NCBI GenBank assembly: GCA_963741495.1
Contig: CAVUID010000011.1
Location: 248,001-312,000 of the forward strand
DNA length: 64,000 nucleotides
Reading direction: 5' to 3'
From: Sulfurimicrobium sp963741495
Lineage (GTDB): Bacteria > Pseudomonadota > Gammaproteobacteria > Burkholderiales > Sulfuricellaceae
The notes beneath the pieces are model-generated. The model was not told the DNA's origin. It made no database searches and saw nothing but the letters and a program-made list of their open reading frames with translations. The number at the start of each line of letters is the position of its first letter. The stretch's first letter is position 1. Shown here piece by piece: positions 47,011-54,609 of this stretch. Both the position numbers and the translations under genes were made by a program.

Positions 47011-48219
47011 TTATTTTGCCGAATGACCTTTCAGCTCGATCTTGACGTTCTGTTCAGCCGAGAGGCCAGCATAGTACTTCTGCAGCACCTTGGCGACTTC
47101 TGGGCGGCTGAATTCGACAGGCAGATCCTGGCCTTCGGACAGCATCGAGCGCACCTTGGTGCCGGACAACAGGATGCGGTCATCCTTGGTGTGCGGGCAG
47201 GTGCGCTGCGAGGCCATGCCGCCGCACTTGTTGCACCAGAAGGTCCAGTCGATGTTCATGTTGGTGGTTTCGAGCGAACCCTTGGGGATTTCGTCGAAAA
47301 TCTTCTGGGCATCGAATGGGCCATAGTAGTCACCCACGCCAGCATGGTCGCGACCAACGATCAGGTGCGAACAGCCATAGTTCTGGCGGAACAGGGCATG
47401 CAGCAGTGCTTCGCGCGGACCGGCATAGCGCATGTCCAGCGGATAGCCTGCCTGGATCACGGTGTTGGGGGCAAAGTAGTTTTCGACCAGGGTGCTGATG
47501 GCTTCGGAACGGACTTCGGCAGGAATGTCGCCCGGCTTCAGTGCGCCCAGCAGGGAGTGGACCAGCACGCCATCCATGGTCTCGATGGCGATCTTGGCCA
47601 GGTATTCGTGGGAGCGGTGCATCGGGTTGCGGGTCTGGAAAGCGGCAATCTTGGACCAGCCCATTTGTTCGAACGTGGCACGGGTCTCGGCAGGCGTCAT
47701 GAACTGGTCGCCGTACTCTTCCTTGAAAGTCCCGGTGGACAGAACCTTGACCGGACCGGCCAGGTTGTATTTGCCCTGAGCCATGACCATCTTGACGCCG
47801 GGGTGCTCCATGTCGGTGGTCTTGTAGACCTGCATGCACTCGTGGCCTTTGTCGATGCTGTATTTCTCGGTCACCTTCATGGTGCCCATGATTTCGCCGG
47901 TTTCGCCATTCACCAGGGCGACATCGTCGCCGTCCTTGATGTTTTCGTCATCGGTCGACAGGGTGACGGGAATTGGCCAGAACAGGCCGTTGGCCATTTT
48001 GTAGCCATCGCATACGCCCTGCCAGTCAGCATGCGTCATGAAACCGTTGAGAGGAGTGAAGCCACCGATACCGATCATGATGAGGTCGCCGGTTTCGCGC
48101 GAACTCATCTTGATTTTGGTCATGCTCTGGGCACGTGCCAGTTCAGCTTTCAACGCATCGCCTGTCAGTAGCAGGGGCTTGAGTTCACCGCCACCGTGTG
48201 GCCGAACTAGTTTGGACAT
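47011..48219 (-). CDS. sat: Sulfate adenylyltransferase (ATP sulfurylase)
   Basis: The protein has 402 residues of the dissimilatory homo-oligomeric type. The catalytic motif is QTRNPMHRSHEYLAK, the second nucleotide motif is IVGRDHAGVGDYY, and a zinc site is suggested by CNKCGGMASQRTCPHTKDD. It converts APS and pyrophosphate to ATP and sulfate in sulfur oxidisers, the substrate-level phosphorylation step after AprBA. It precedes aprB on the same strand. Three palindromes in the 230-base upstream gap may regulate it. Confidence 0.96.
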   Translation of the reverse strand: MSKLVRPHGGGELKPLLLTGDALKAELARAQSMTKIKMSSRETGDLIMIGIGGFTPLNGFMTHADWQGVCDGYKMANGLFWPIPVTLSTDDENIKDGDDVALVNGETGEIMGTMKVTEKYSIDKGHECMQVYKTTDMEHPGVKMVMAQGKYNLAGPVKVLSTGTFKEEYGDQFMTPAETRATFEQMGWSKIAAFQTRNPMHRSHEYLAKIAIETMDGVLVHSLLGALKPGDIPAEVRSEAISTLVENYFAPNTVIQAGYPLDMRYAGPREALLHALFRQNYGCSHLIVGRDHAGVGDYYGPFDAQKIFDEIPKGSLETTNMNIDWTFWCNKCGGMASQRTCPHTKDDRILLSGTKVRSMLSEGQDLPVEFSRPEVAKVLQKYYAGLSAEQNVKIELKGHSAK

Positions 48220-48325
48220 GTTTTCTCCATTTCTTTATTTAATGGTTTATTGAAGCCGGGTTGCAGTAAAAATTTTCCGAAGAATAACATGTAGGCTGGT
48301 GCGATTTGATCCATATTTTCTATCT

Positions 48326-48386
48326 TCGAATAAGTTAATTCGATAATTTTATCCGGATAAGTATTGGGTTATCAGAATATTCTGAT
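48326..48386. promoter_or_regulatory. Cluster of three palindromes upstream of sat
   Basis: TCGAAT N6 ATTCGA (48326-48343), the perfect 12-base TTATCCGGATAA (48349-48360) and the perfect 16-base ATCAGAATATTCTGAT (48371-48386) lie within 61 bases, 107-167 bases before the sat ATG. They look like binding sites of dimeric regulators. None is followed by a T-run on the minus strand, so terminators are unlikely. Confidence 0.5.
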
Positions 48387-48447
48387 TTACTGTGTCTCAA
48401 TGATGACGGTTCCTGAAACTGGCTTGTTTTAATTTGGGGCGGGTAAT

Positions 48448-48846
48448 TCAGGCGTCAAAAAAAGCGGGCATATCTGATTTCTCGACCTCGATCACATCAA
48501 CCCAGCATGGCGCCTTGGCATCAGGGGAAAACTCAAGACGCTTGGTTTCTTCGAAAACCTGGCCCCACCGGTTGTAGAGGCAGTCTGCTATTTTGTGATA
48601 GCCCATGTCGAAATAGGAGTTATGCAGGTCTCCCAGCGTGCGGGCGAAGGATTCCATTTGCTCCAGAACATTGTTTGGATAGCCTTGCCGATCGGGATCG
48701 GTATACTTCACCAGTTCGCGGCGTATGGCGTGCAGGAACACTTTCTGTCCCTCGTTCAGGTCATGCTCGGCACGTTTTGCGCCACCCAAATTCAAAATTT
48801 CATCAATATATTGGTTCAGGCGTTTGCCAAAATCAAATGTGGCCAT
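48448..48846 (-). CDS. Conserved-looking protein of unknown function
   Basis: The protein has 132 residues, a good ribosome site (CGGAGAAATTTAGC before ATG) and a soluble, helical, aromatic-rich sequence (FGKRLNQYIDEILNLGG, QMESFARTLGDLHNSYFDMG, YHKIADCLYNRWGQVFEET). No signal, membrane segment or known motif is seen; two cysteines are present. It is transcribed toward sat. I do not recognise the family. The codon pattern looks genuine. Confidence 0.7.
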   Translation of the reverse strand: MATFDFGKRLNQYIDEILNLGGAKRAEHDLNEGQKVFLHAIRRELVKYTDPDRQGYPNNVLEQMESFARTLGDLHNSYFDMGYHKIADCLYNRWGQVFEETKRLEFSPDAKAPCWVDVIEVEKSDMPAFFDA

Positions 48847-49053
48847 GCTAAATTTCTCCGGAGTTTTTTACTGAAATTTGCGATCCTTTAGAGTATTTCA
48901 CTGGCTGGGGGGTTTGTCTAGCTACAGGAAAATACCTCGCTCTGCATGTTCATTACGTGAGCGGCGATGGCTGGTCGACTTGGAATGCATTCAATAACAT
49001 TAAGAAAAATTAAGTCTTACTGAAATGTTTGAGCCAAAGCCTATGGGCCGGGC

Positions 49054-50580
49054 TCAATCAAGAAGTCCAAAAAAATCTTTGATCTTGTTTAATATTTCCG
49101 AATTCGTCTGGTTTTGAGAAGGCCGTACAGCGGCTAATCCATCCTGAACGGAGTGCAATTCAGCCTGGCGAATTGTCAAAACCTGGCTGATTTCTTCCGC
49201 GATGGCTGGGCGTGACTGAATGATGCTCTCAAAAGCTTCCTTGTCCAGTCGGTAGCATTCGACATCGGTTTTTGCTGTGACGGTTGTACTGCGGGGTGCG
49301 CCGGTCATCATGCCCATTTCCCCAAAAAAACTGCCTGCGTGAATGGTGGAGATTTTCCTGTTTCCGCTAGTGGATTCCAGTACCACTTCGGCTTCTCCTT
49401 CTGTCAGGATGTAGAGCCAGTGCGCAACGGCGCCCTGTTTTGTCATGACATCGCCTTTGACGAATGGCGCATATTTCAGGCGTCCTGCCACGGTGGTCAA
49501 TTCATCGTCACTGAAAGACCGGAACAGATCGACCTTGCGCAAGGTTTTCATGCGGCGGGAAATTTCGCGCGAAAGGCGGATGACATCACTTTTCTCGCCT
49601 TCCTTAAATAAATGGATGTTGCCCTCCGGCACCGGCAGGCGAATGTCTGCTCTTTGCAGTGCGGCGTAGATATGAGTGCGGACAGCTGAATCGGTCGGGT
49701 CATCAACGGCAATGTCCGTCAGCCAGTAGCGCACGGCGTACCGGGCAGAACTCTGGTCAAAATCCATCATGACGCAGTTGGGAAGGGGATTCTGTGCCAC
49801 ACGCTGAATCTCGGCGGACTGGATGGCTTTCTCGACGATTTCTATCACACGCGCCGGCGGAATGTTGTAATCCACATTGAACCAGACCCAGCGTCGCCAT
49901 AGTTCGGGCTGCCCATCGCGTTTGCCGAGTACGCTGAATTTGGATTTCATCAATACGCTGTTGGGGATGACCACTGTTTCCCAATTGCGTGTTTCAACCG
50001 AGGTGGAACGCCAGCGTATATCAACCACCTTGCCGCTCACTTCATCCACCTTGATCCAGTCGCCGACCTGGATGGAATTGTCCAGTTCCAGCGCAAGCCC
50101 GCCCAGAATGTTGCCTAGCGTGTCCTGCATGGAAAAGGCGATGACTGCAGTAATGACGGCAGAAGTGGTGACGATGCCGCTTAAATCCATTCCCGCATAA
50201 CGTAACCGAACCATGCCCCAGACCAGATAACCAGCAATGACCAGCATATCTTCAAGAATGCTGGGTGTGCTGAGGCGGGCGGCAGGCAGTACGACGCGAA
50301 AAATCAGCATCCCGCATAAGCGGATCAGGACGATGCCTTCGGCGACAATAAACATTTCATGCAGGATGGAGGCCGCTTTTGCAAACCCGAGATAGTGAAA
50401 TATCCCGCTGATGAGCAGCCCCGCCAGACAGATGACGAAGAAGGAAAACGTGTGTGTCAGGGTGCTACGGTCCGCTGGTCTGAGCCGATAAAGCATCATC
50501 GTGATGAAAGCGACCGCGCCGATCAGGTAGCTTATGCCCTGATGCCAGGCGAAACTTGAAATTTCCAGCCATGCGTTCAT
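49054..50580 (-). CDS. MscS-family channel with C-terminal cyclic-nucleotide-binding domain
   Basis: The protein has 508 residues. Four to five membrane segments occupy ~15-170. The MscS pore and beta domain follow (MQDTLGNILGGLALELDNSI, VGDWIKVDEVSGKVVDIRWR). Residues ~345-475 form a cNMP-binding fold with a phosphate-binding cassette (FGEMGMMTGAPRSTTV) that keeps the Glu and Arg used to bind cyclic nucleotide. Such fusions are known as bacterial cyclic-nucleotide-gated channels and are often poorly mechanosensitive. The ligand (cAMP, cGMP or other) cannot be told from sequence. It is divergent from crcB. Confidence 0.92.
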   Translation of the reverse strand: MNAWLEISSFAWHQGISYLIGAVAFITMMLYRLRPADRSTLTHTFSFFVICLAGLLISGIFHYLGFAKAASILHEMFIVAEGIVLIRLCGMLIFRVVLPAARLSTPSILEDMLVIAGYLVWGMVRLRYAGMDLSGIVTTSAVITAVIAFSMQDTLGNILGGLALELDNSIQVGDWIKVDEVSGKVVDIRWRSTSVETRNWETVVIPNSVLMKSKFSVLGKRDGQPELWRRWVWFNVDYNIPPARVIEIVEKAIQSAEIQRVAQNPLPNCVMMDFDQSSARYAVRYWLTDIAVDDPTDSAVRTHIYAALQRADIRLPVPEGNIHLFKEGEKSDVIRLSREISRRMKTLRKVDLFRSFSDDELTTVAGRLKYAPFVKGDVMTKQGAVAHWLYILTEGEAEVVLESTSGNRKISTIHAGSFFGEMGMMTGAPRSTTVTAKTDVECYRLDKEAFESIIQSRPAIAEEISQVLTIRQAELHSVQDGLAAVRPSQNQTNSEILNKIKDFFGLLD

Positions 50581-50663
50581 GCTGCAACTTTAGCAATAAT
50601 CCTGAACAAAAGGGAACTCCTGTAAAATCCGTTGGGATTTCAAGAATTTTTGCGGGGACTGGG

Positions 50664-51047
50664 ATGGCTTGGTACAGCTTGGTTGCGGTTGGGGCAGGGG
50701 CTGCGGTTGGCGCATGGCTGCGCTGGTGGTTCGGGCTGTGGCTCAATCCTTTGTTCCCGGTGTTGCCGCTCGGCACGCTGGCGGCTAACTTGCTTGGCGG
50801 CTATCTGATGGGTTTGGCCATGGTGTTGTTCACCGAATATCCGGGACTTTCCCCGGAGGCTCGATTGTTGATCGCGACCGGCTTTCTCGGTGGTCTGACC
50901 ACTTTTTCCACTTTTTCGGCAGAAACAACCACGCTCCTGTTACGTGCCCAGTACGCGTGGGTGGCCGGGATCGTGGGGCTGCACGTGGCGGGCTCGCTGG
51001 CCATGACGCTTTTGGGTATCTGGACGGTTAAGACATTCAGGGGGTGA
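50664..51047 (+). CDS. crcB: Fluoride channel CrcB/Fluc
   Basis: The protein has 127 residues and four membrane helices. Family motifs are GAAVGAWLRWWFG, GTLAANLLGGYLMG and ATGFLGGLTTFSTFSAET. CrcB dimers export fluoride. I found no convincing fluoride riboswitch in the short gap upstream. Its stop overlaps the GTG of the DUF190 gene's earliest possible start, so the two are co-expressed. Confidence 0.93.
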   Translation: MAWYSLVAVGAGAAVGAWLRWWFGLWLNPLFPVLPLGTLAANLLGGYLMGLAMVLFTEYPGLSPEARLLIATGFLGGLTTFSTFSAETTTLLLRAQYAWVAGIVGLHVAGSLAMTLLGIWTVKTFRG

Positions 51048-51049
51048 AC

Positions 51050-51364
51050 ATGCAGGGCATTTGTCTGAAACTTTTTGTCAGCGAGGCGCAGCGGCATGAA
51101 AGCAGCCTGCTGTATGAGTGGCTGCTGGAACAGGCGAAAGCGCTGGGGGTCCTTGGCGGCACGGCTACCCGGGCCATTGCGGGTTTTGGCCGTCATGGCA
51201 GGCTGCATGAAGAAGCTTTTTTTGAGCTGGCTGGAGAGCTGCCGGTCGAGATCGAGTTCCTTCTAAGTGAAGAGGAAGCAAGGCTGATTCTGGATGTGCT
51301 CAAACATCATCAGCTCCGACTATTTTATTCGCTGGCAGCGGCTGAGTACGGCATTACAGAATAG
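51050..51364 (+). CDS. DUF190 (PII-like) protein paired with CrcB
   Basis: The protein has 104 residues from the ATG at 51050; a GTG at 51044 is also possible. The fold is PII-like: LKLFVSEAQRHESSLLYEWL, GVLGGTATRAIAGFGRHG and VEIEFLLSEEEARLILDVL. DUF190 genes commonly neighbour crcB, and a regulatory role in fluoride export is suspected but not proved. Confidence 0.88.
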   Translation: MQGICLKLFVSEAQRHESSLLYEWLLEQAKALGVLGGTATRAIAGFGRHGRLHEEAFFELAGELPVEIEFLLSEEEARLILDVLKHHQLRLFYSLAAAEYGITE

Positions 51365-52120
51365 ATGGGCGTTGTTGATCAGCTTGTTCTGTTTGCCGCT
51401 TCGTTTATTGCCAACTGGTTTTCAGCTTTGTCGGGTGGCGGGGCTGGGCTGATCCAGTTTCCCATGCTGATTTTTCTAGGGCTTCCCTTTGGTGTGGCCC
51501 TCGCAACGCACAAACTTGCCAGCGTTGCGCTCGGTCTGGGTGCAACCATCCGGCACTTTCGCGAGAGTCACCTGGAACGGCGCTTTTCACTCATTATTCT
51601 CGGTGCTGGTTTGCCCGGCGTGGTCCTGGGTGCCAATATCATTCTCAGCGTTCCTCCTCACCTTGCGCAACTGGCGCTCGGCATCCTGACCATGGGCTTG
51701 GGGCTGTATTCCGTTTTCAAGCCCAGCCTGGGCATGGAGCATGCCCCTCGTAACCAGGCGGGGATTGCGCTGTTGACGGGTATGGTGGGCCTGTTTGTGG
51801 TCGGTTTTCTGAATGGCTCGATTACCTCTGGTACGGGGCTGTTCCTGACCATGTGGCTGATCCACCACTTCGGGCTCGATTACAAGCGCGCCGTGGCTTA
51901 TACCCTGGTGTTGTGCGGGCTGGTGTGGAATGGTACCGGAGCAATTGTGCTGGGCATGATCGGTACCATTGCCTGGGACTGGATGCCGGCGCTGCTGATT
52001 GGGTCGGTGACCGGCGGGTATCTGGGCAGCCACTTTGCGTTAAAGAAGGGTAATCAGTGGATCAAGCGCGCTTTCGAAATCGTGACCATCCTCATCGGTC
52101 TCAAGCTGATTATCGGCTAG
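51365..52120 (+). CDS. TSUP-family (TauE/SafE) membrane transporter
   Basis: The protein has 251 residues and about eight membrane segments, with the family's internal repeat (SALSGGGAGLIQFPMLIFLG and VGFLNGSITSGTGLFLTMW). Members export sulfite, sulfoacetate or other small anions. In a sulfur oxidiser sulfite or thiosulfate-related anions are attractive substrates, but its position directly after the DUF190 gene offers no proof. Confidence 0.87.
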   Translation: MGVVDQLVLFAASFIANWFSALSGGGAGLIQFPMLIFLGLPFGVALATHKLASVALGLGATIRHFRESHLERRFSLIILGAGLPGVVLGANIILSVPPHLAQLALGILTMGLGLYSVFKPSLGMEHAPRNQAGIALLTGMVGLFVVGFLNGSITSGTGLFLTMWLIHHFGLDYKRAVAYTLVLCGLVWNGTGAIVLGMIGTIAWDWMPALLIGSVTGGYLGSHFALKKGNQWIKRAFEIVTILIGLKLIIG

Positions 52121-52209
52121 GCTCGCTGCTGGATTAACAACGGATTTTCCGCCACAATTACACACTTTGGGCCTGCGGGTCCGGTTGTGAATTTTCATCG
52201 AGAAAAATA

Positions 52210-53370
52210 ATGAATCTGCACGAATATCAGGCAAAACAGTTGTTGCGCGAACAGGGAATTCCTACTCCGCGCGGCGTGGTGCTGGACAACGCAGCTCAGG
52301 CCGAGACGGCGGCTGGAGAACTGGGCGGTGAGGCCTGGGTGGTCAAGGCGCAAATTCACGCAGGCGGTCGCGGCAAGGCGGGTGGGGTGCGCGTGGTGCG
52401 CTCCATGAATGATCTGGCTCAGAGTGTGAATGCACTGCTTGGTAGTTGCCTGGTAACCTATCAGAACGCGCCCGATGGACAGATGGTGACGCGCCTGCTG
52501 ATCGAAGAAACGCTGGACATCGCGCGCGAGATTTACCTCAGCCTCACCGTGGATCGCGAATCCGAACGCATCGTGCTGGTGGCTTCCGGTAGCGGCGGCA
52601 TGGAAATTGAGGAAATCGCCCGCACCGATCCGGACAAAATCCTGCGCGAGGTGTGCGATCCGGTGTGGGGTCTGCAGGATTATCAGTGCCGAAATATTGC
52701 CTTCGGCCTGAGCCTGCAAGGTCCGCAGATCGCTGCCTTTGCAAAGATGGCCAGGGGCCTGTTCCAGTTGTTCATGAGGAACGATCTATCGCTGGTCGAG
52801 ATCAACCCGCTGGTGGTGACGGCCAGCGGCGAACTGGTGGCGCTGGACTGCAAGATCAGCGTGGAGGACAACGCGCTCTATCGGCAGAAGGAACTGTCCG
52901 TGCTGCGCGACCCAACCCAGGACGACGCCAAGGAAGTGGCAGCACGCGAAGCGGATCTCAATTACATCGCCCTCAACGGCAATATCGGTTGCATGGTCAA
53001 TGGTGCCGGTCTGGCCATGGCGACCATGGATTTGATCAAGTTGCACGGCGGTCAGCCCGCCAACTTTCTTGACGTGGGCGGCGGCGCGACAGCGGAGACG
53101 GTGGCCAAGGCTTTCAAGATCATTCTTTCTGACTCTAACGTCAAAGCGATTCTGGTTAATATTTTCGGCGGCATCATGCGCTGCGACATCATCGCCGAGG
53201 GCATTATCACGGCAGTCAAGGAAGTCGGCGTCAAAGTGCCGGTGATCGTACGACTGGAAGGCACCAATGTTGAACTGGGGCAGAAGATGCTGGCCGAGAG
53301 CGGTGTGGGCGTGATTTCCGCCAGTGATCTGACCGATGCGGCCAAACGCGCCGTGACGGCAGTGGCTTGA
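52210..53370 (+). CDS. sucC: Succinyl-CoA synthetase beta subunit
   Basis: The protein has 386 residues. It starts MNLHEYQAKQLLREQGIPTP and has the ATP-grasp signature QIHAGGRGKAGGVRVV and the C-terminal ligase domain FLDVGGGATAETVAKAFKII. With SucD it interconverts succinyl-CoA and succinate with nucleotide phosphorylation. The sucD gene follows after an inverted repeat. Confidence 0.96.
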   Translation: MNLHEYQAKQLLREQGIPTPRGVVLDNAAQAETAAGELGGEAWVVKAQIHAGGRGKAGGVRVVRSMNDLAQSVNALLGSCLVTYQNAPDGQMVTRLLIEETLDIAREIYLSLTVDRESERIVLVASGSGGMEIEEIARTDPDKILREVCDPVWGLQDYQCRNIAFGLSLQGPQIAAFAKMARGLFQLFMRNDLSLVEINPLVVTASGELVALDCKISVEDNALYRQKELSVLRDPTQDDAKEVAAREADLNYIALNGNIGCMVNGAGLAMATMDLIKLHGGQPANFLDVGGGATAETVAKAFKIILSDSNVKAILVNIFGGIMRCDIIAEGIITAVKEVGVKVPVIVRLEGTNVELGQKMLAESGVGVISASDLTDAAKRAVTAVA

Positions 53371-53385
53371 TTGAAAATTGAATTT

Positions 53386-53464
53386 AACCGCAAAGGGCGC
53401 AAGGGCTCGCAAAGGAATTCCTGATAGGGCTTACCTTGCGTTCCTTCGCGTCCTTGTGTGGTGA
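53386..53464. repeat. Intergenic inverted repeat, family 3, copy 2
   Basis: AACCGCAAAGGGCGCAAGGG and following units pair imperfectly with CTTGCGTTCCTTCGCGTCCT. It lies between sucC and sucD, so it is carried in their mRNA. It is similar in design to 28071-28165. Confidence 0.75.
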
Positions 53465-53485
53465 GAAAAGAATTTAAGGGCTTAC

Positions 53486-54364
53486 ATGAGCATTCTGGTC
53501 AATAAAAACACTAAGGTCATCTGCCAGGGCTTTACCGGCAAGCAGGGCACATTCCACTCCGAGCAGGGCATCGCCTACGGGACAAAGATGGTCGGCGGCG
53601 TGACGCCGGGCAAGGGCGGGCAGACCCACCTCAATTTGCCGGTATTCAATACGGTGCGCGATGCCGTGAAGGAAACTGGTGCCAATGCCACCATGATCTA
53701 TGTGCCACCAGCTTTTGCTGCCGATTCCATTATGGAAGCCGCTGCTGCGGGGATTGAGGTTATTGTTTGCATTACCGAGGGCATTCCGGTGCTGGACATG
53801 ATGAAGGTCAAGGCGGCGCTGAAGGACAGCGCCTCGGTGCTGATCGGCCCCAATTGCCCCGGCATCATCACGCCGGAAGAGTGCAAGATCGGCATCATGC
53901 CTGGCTTCATTCACAAAAAAGGCAAGGTCGGTATCGTGTCGCGCTCCGGTACTTTGACTTACGAGGCGGTCTATCAGACCACCAAAGCCGGGCTGGGTCA
54001 GACGACCTGCGTGGGTATCGGTGGCGACCCGATCAAGGGGCTGGATTTCATTGATTGCCTGAAGTTGTTCCAGGATGACCCGGAAACCGAAGCCATCATC
54101 ATGGTGGGCGAAATTGGCGGCACGCGCGAAGAAGAGGCTGCGGAATATATCAAGGCCCATGTCAACAAGCCCGTAGCGGGTTACATCGCCGGGCAGACTG
54201 CGCCCAAGGGTAAGCGCATGGGCCACGCCGGCGCGATTATTGCCGGCGGTAGCGGGCTGGCTTCGGACAAGATCAAGGCGCTGCAGGAAGCCGGTGTCGT
54301 GGTGGCAGAATCACCTGCTGGCCTGGGTGACGCCGTCCTGGCGGCGATTCGCCAGGCACGATAG
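53486..54364 (+). CDS. sucD: Succinyl-CoA synthetase alpha subunit
   Basis: The protein has 292 residues. The CoA-binding region has ICQGFTGKQGTFHSEQGIAY, the family motif ICITEGIPVLDM is present, and the phosphorylated His lies in GKRMGHAGAIIAGG. It forms the TCA-cycle enzyme with SucC. The frame is intact. Confidence 0.96.
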   Translation: MSILVNKNTKVICQGFTGKQGTFHSEQGIAYGTKMVGGVTPGKGGQTHLNLPVFNTVRDAVKETGANATMIYVPPAFAADSIMEAAAAGIEVIVCITEGIPVLDMMKVKAALKDSASVLIGPNCPGIITPEECKIGIMPGFIHKKGKVGIVSRSGTLTYEAVYQTTKAGLGQTTCVGIGGDPIKGLDFIDCLKLFQDDPETEAIIMVGEIGGTREEEAAEYIKAHVNKPVAGYIAGQTAPKGKRMGHAGAIIAGGSGLASDKIKALQEAGVVVAESPAGLGDAVLAAIRQAR

Positions 54365-54444
54365 ATGCGTGGACGAGTGGCGAAGGCACACTAAATTTTG
54401 TGTCGGGTAGCAAAACACAGAAACACTGAATTATTCCGCAATCC

Positions 54445-54514
54445 CGACATTGCGAGCGCAACGAAGCAATTTCAATATTTGAAAAACCACAAGTAGTGGA
54501 TTGCCTGGGCGCTT
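54445..54514. repeat. Degenerate inverted repeat, family 1, copy C
   Basis: CATTGCGAGCGCAACGAAGC resembles the left arm of the elements at 8093 and 14282. The right arm (GGATTGCCTGGGCGC) is diverged. It fills much of the gap between sucD and pyrG. Confidence 0.6.
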
Positions 54515-54609
54515 TTTTCCCTGCATTTGGAAGCGACTCTCAATTGTGGGCGCATGGGGTTTCGGGTATGATGTGAACCCGTCCAATCTTCACGATTTCC
54601 AGGTTTTTC

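Noticed and set aside
46927..48171. 414-codon plus-strand open frame opposite sat
   Set aside because: Antisense of sat; no independent signal such as a ribosome site or domain.
50581..50663. Fluoride riboswitch upstream of crcB
   Set aside because: The short gap lacks a convincing pseudoknot aptamer pattern.
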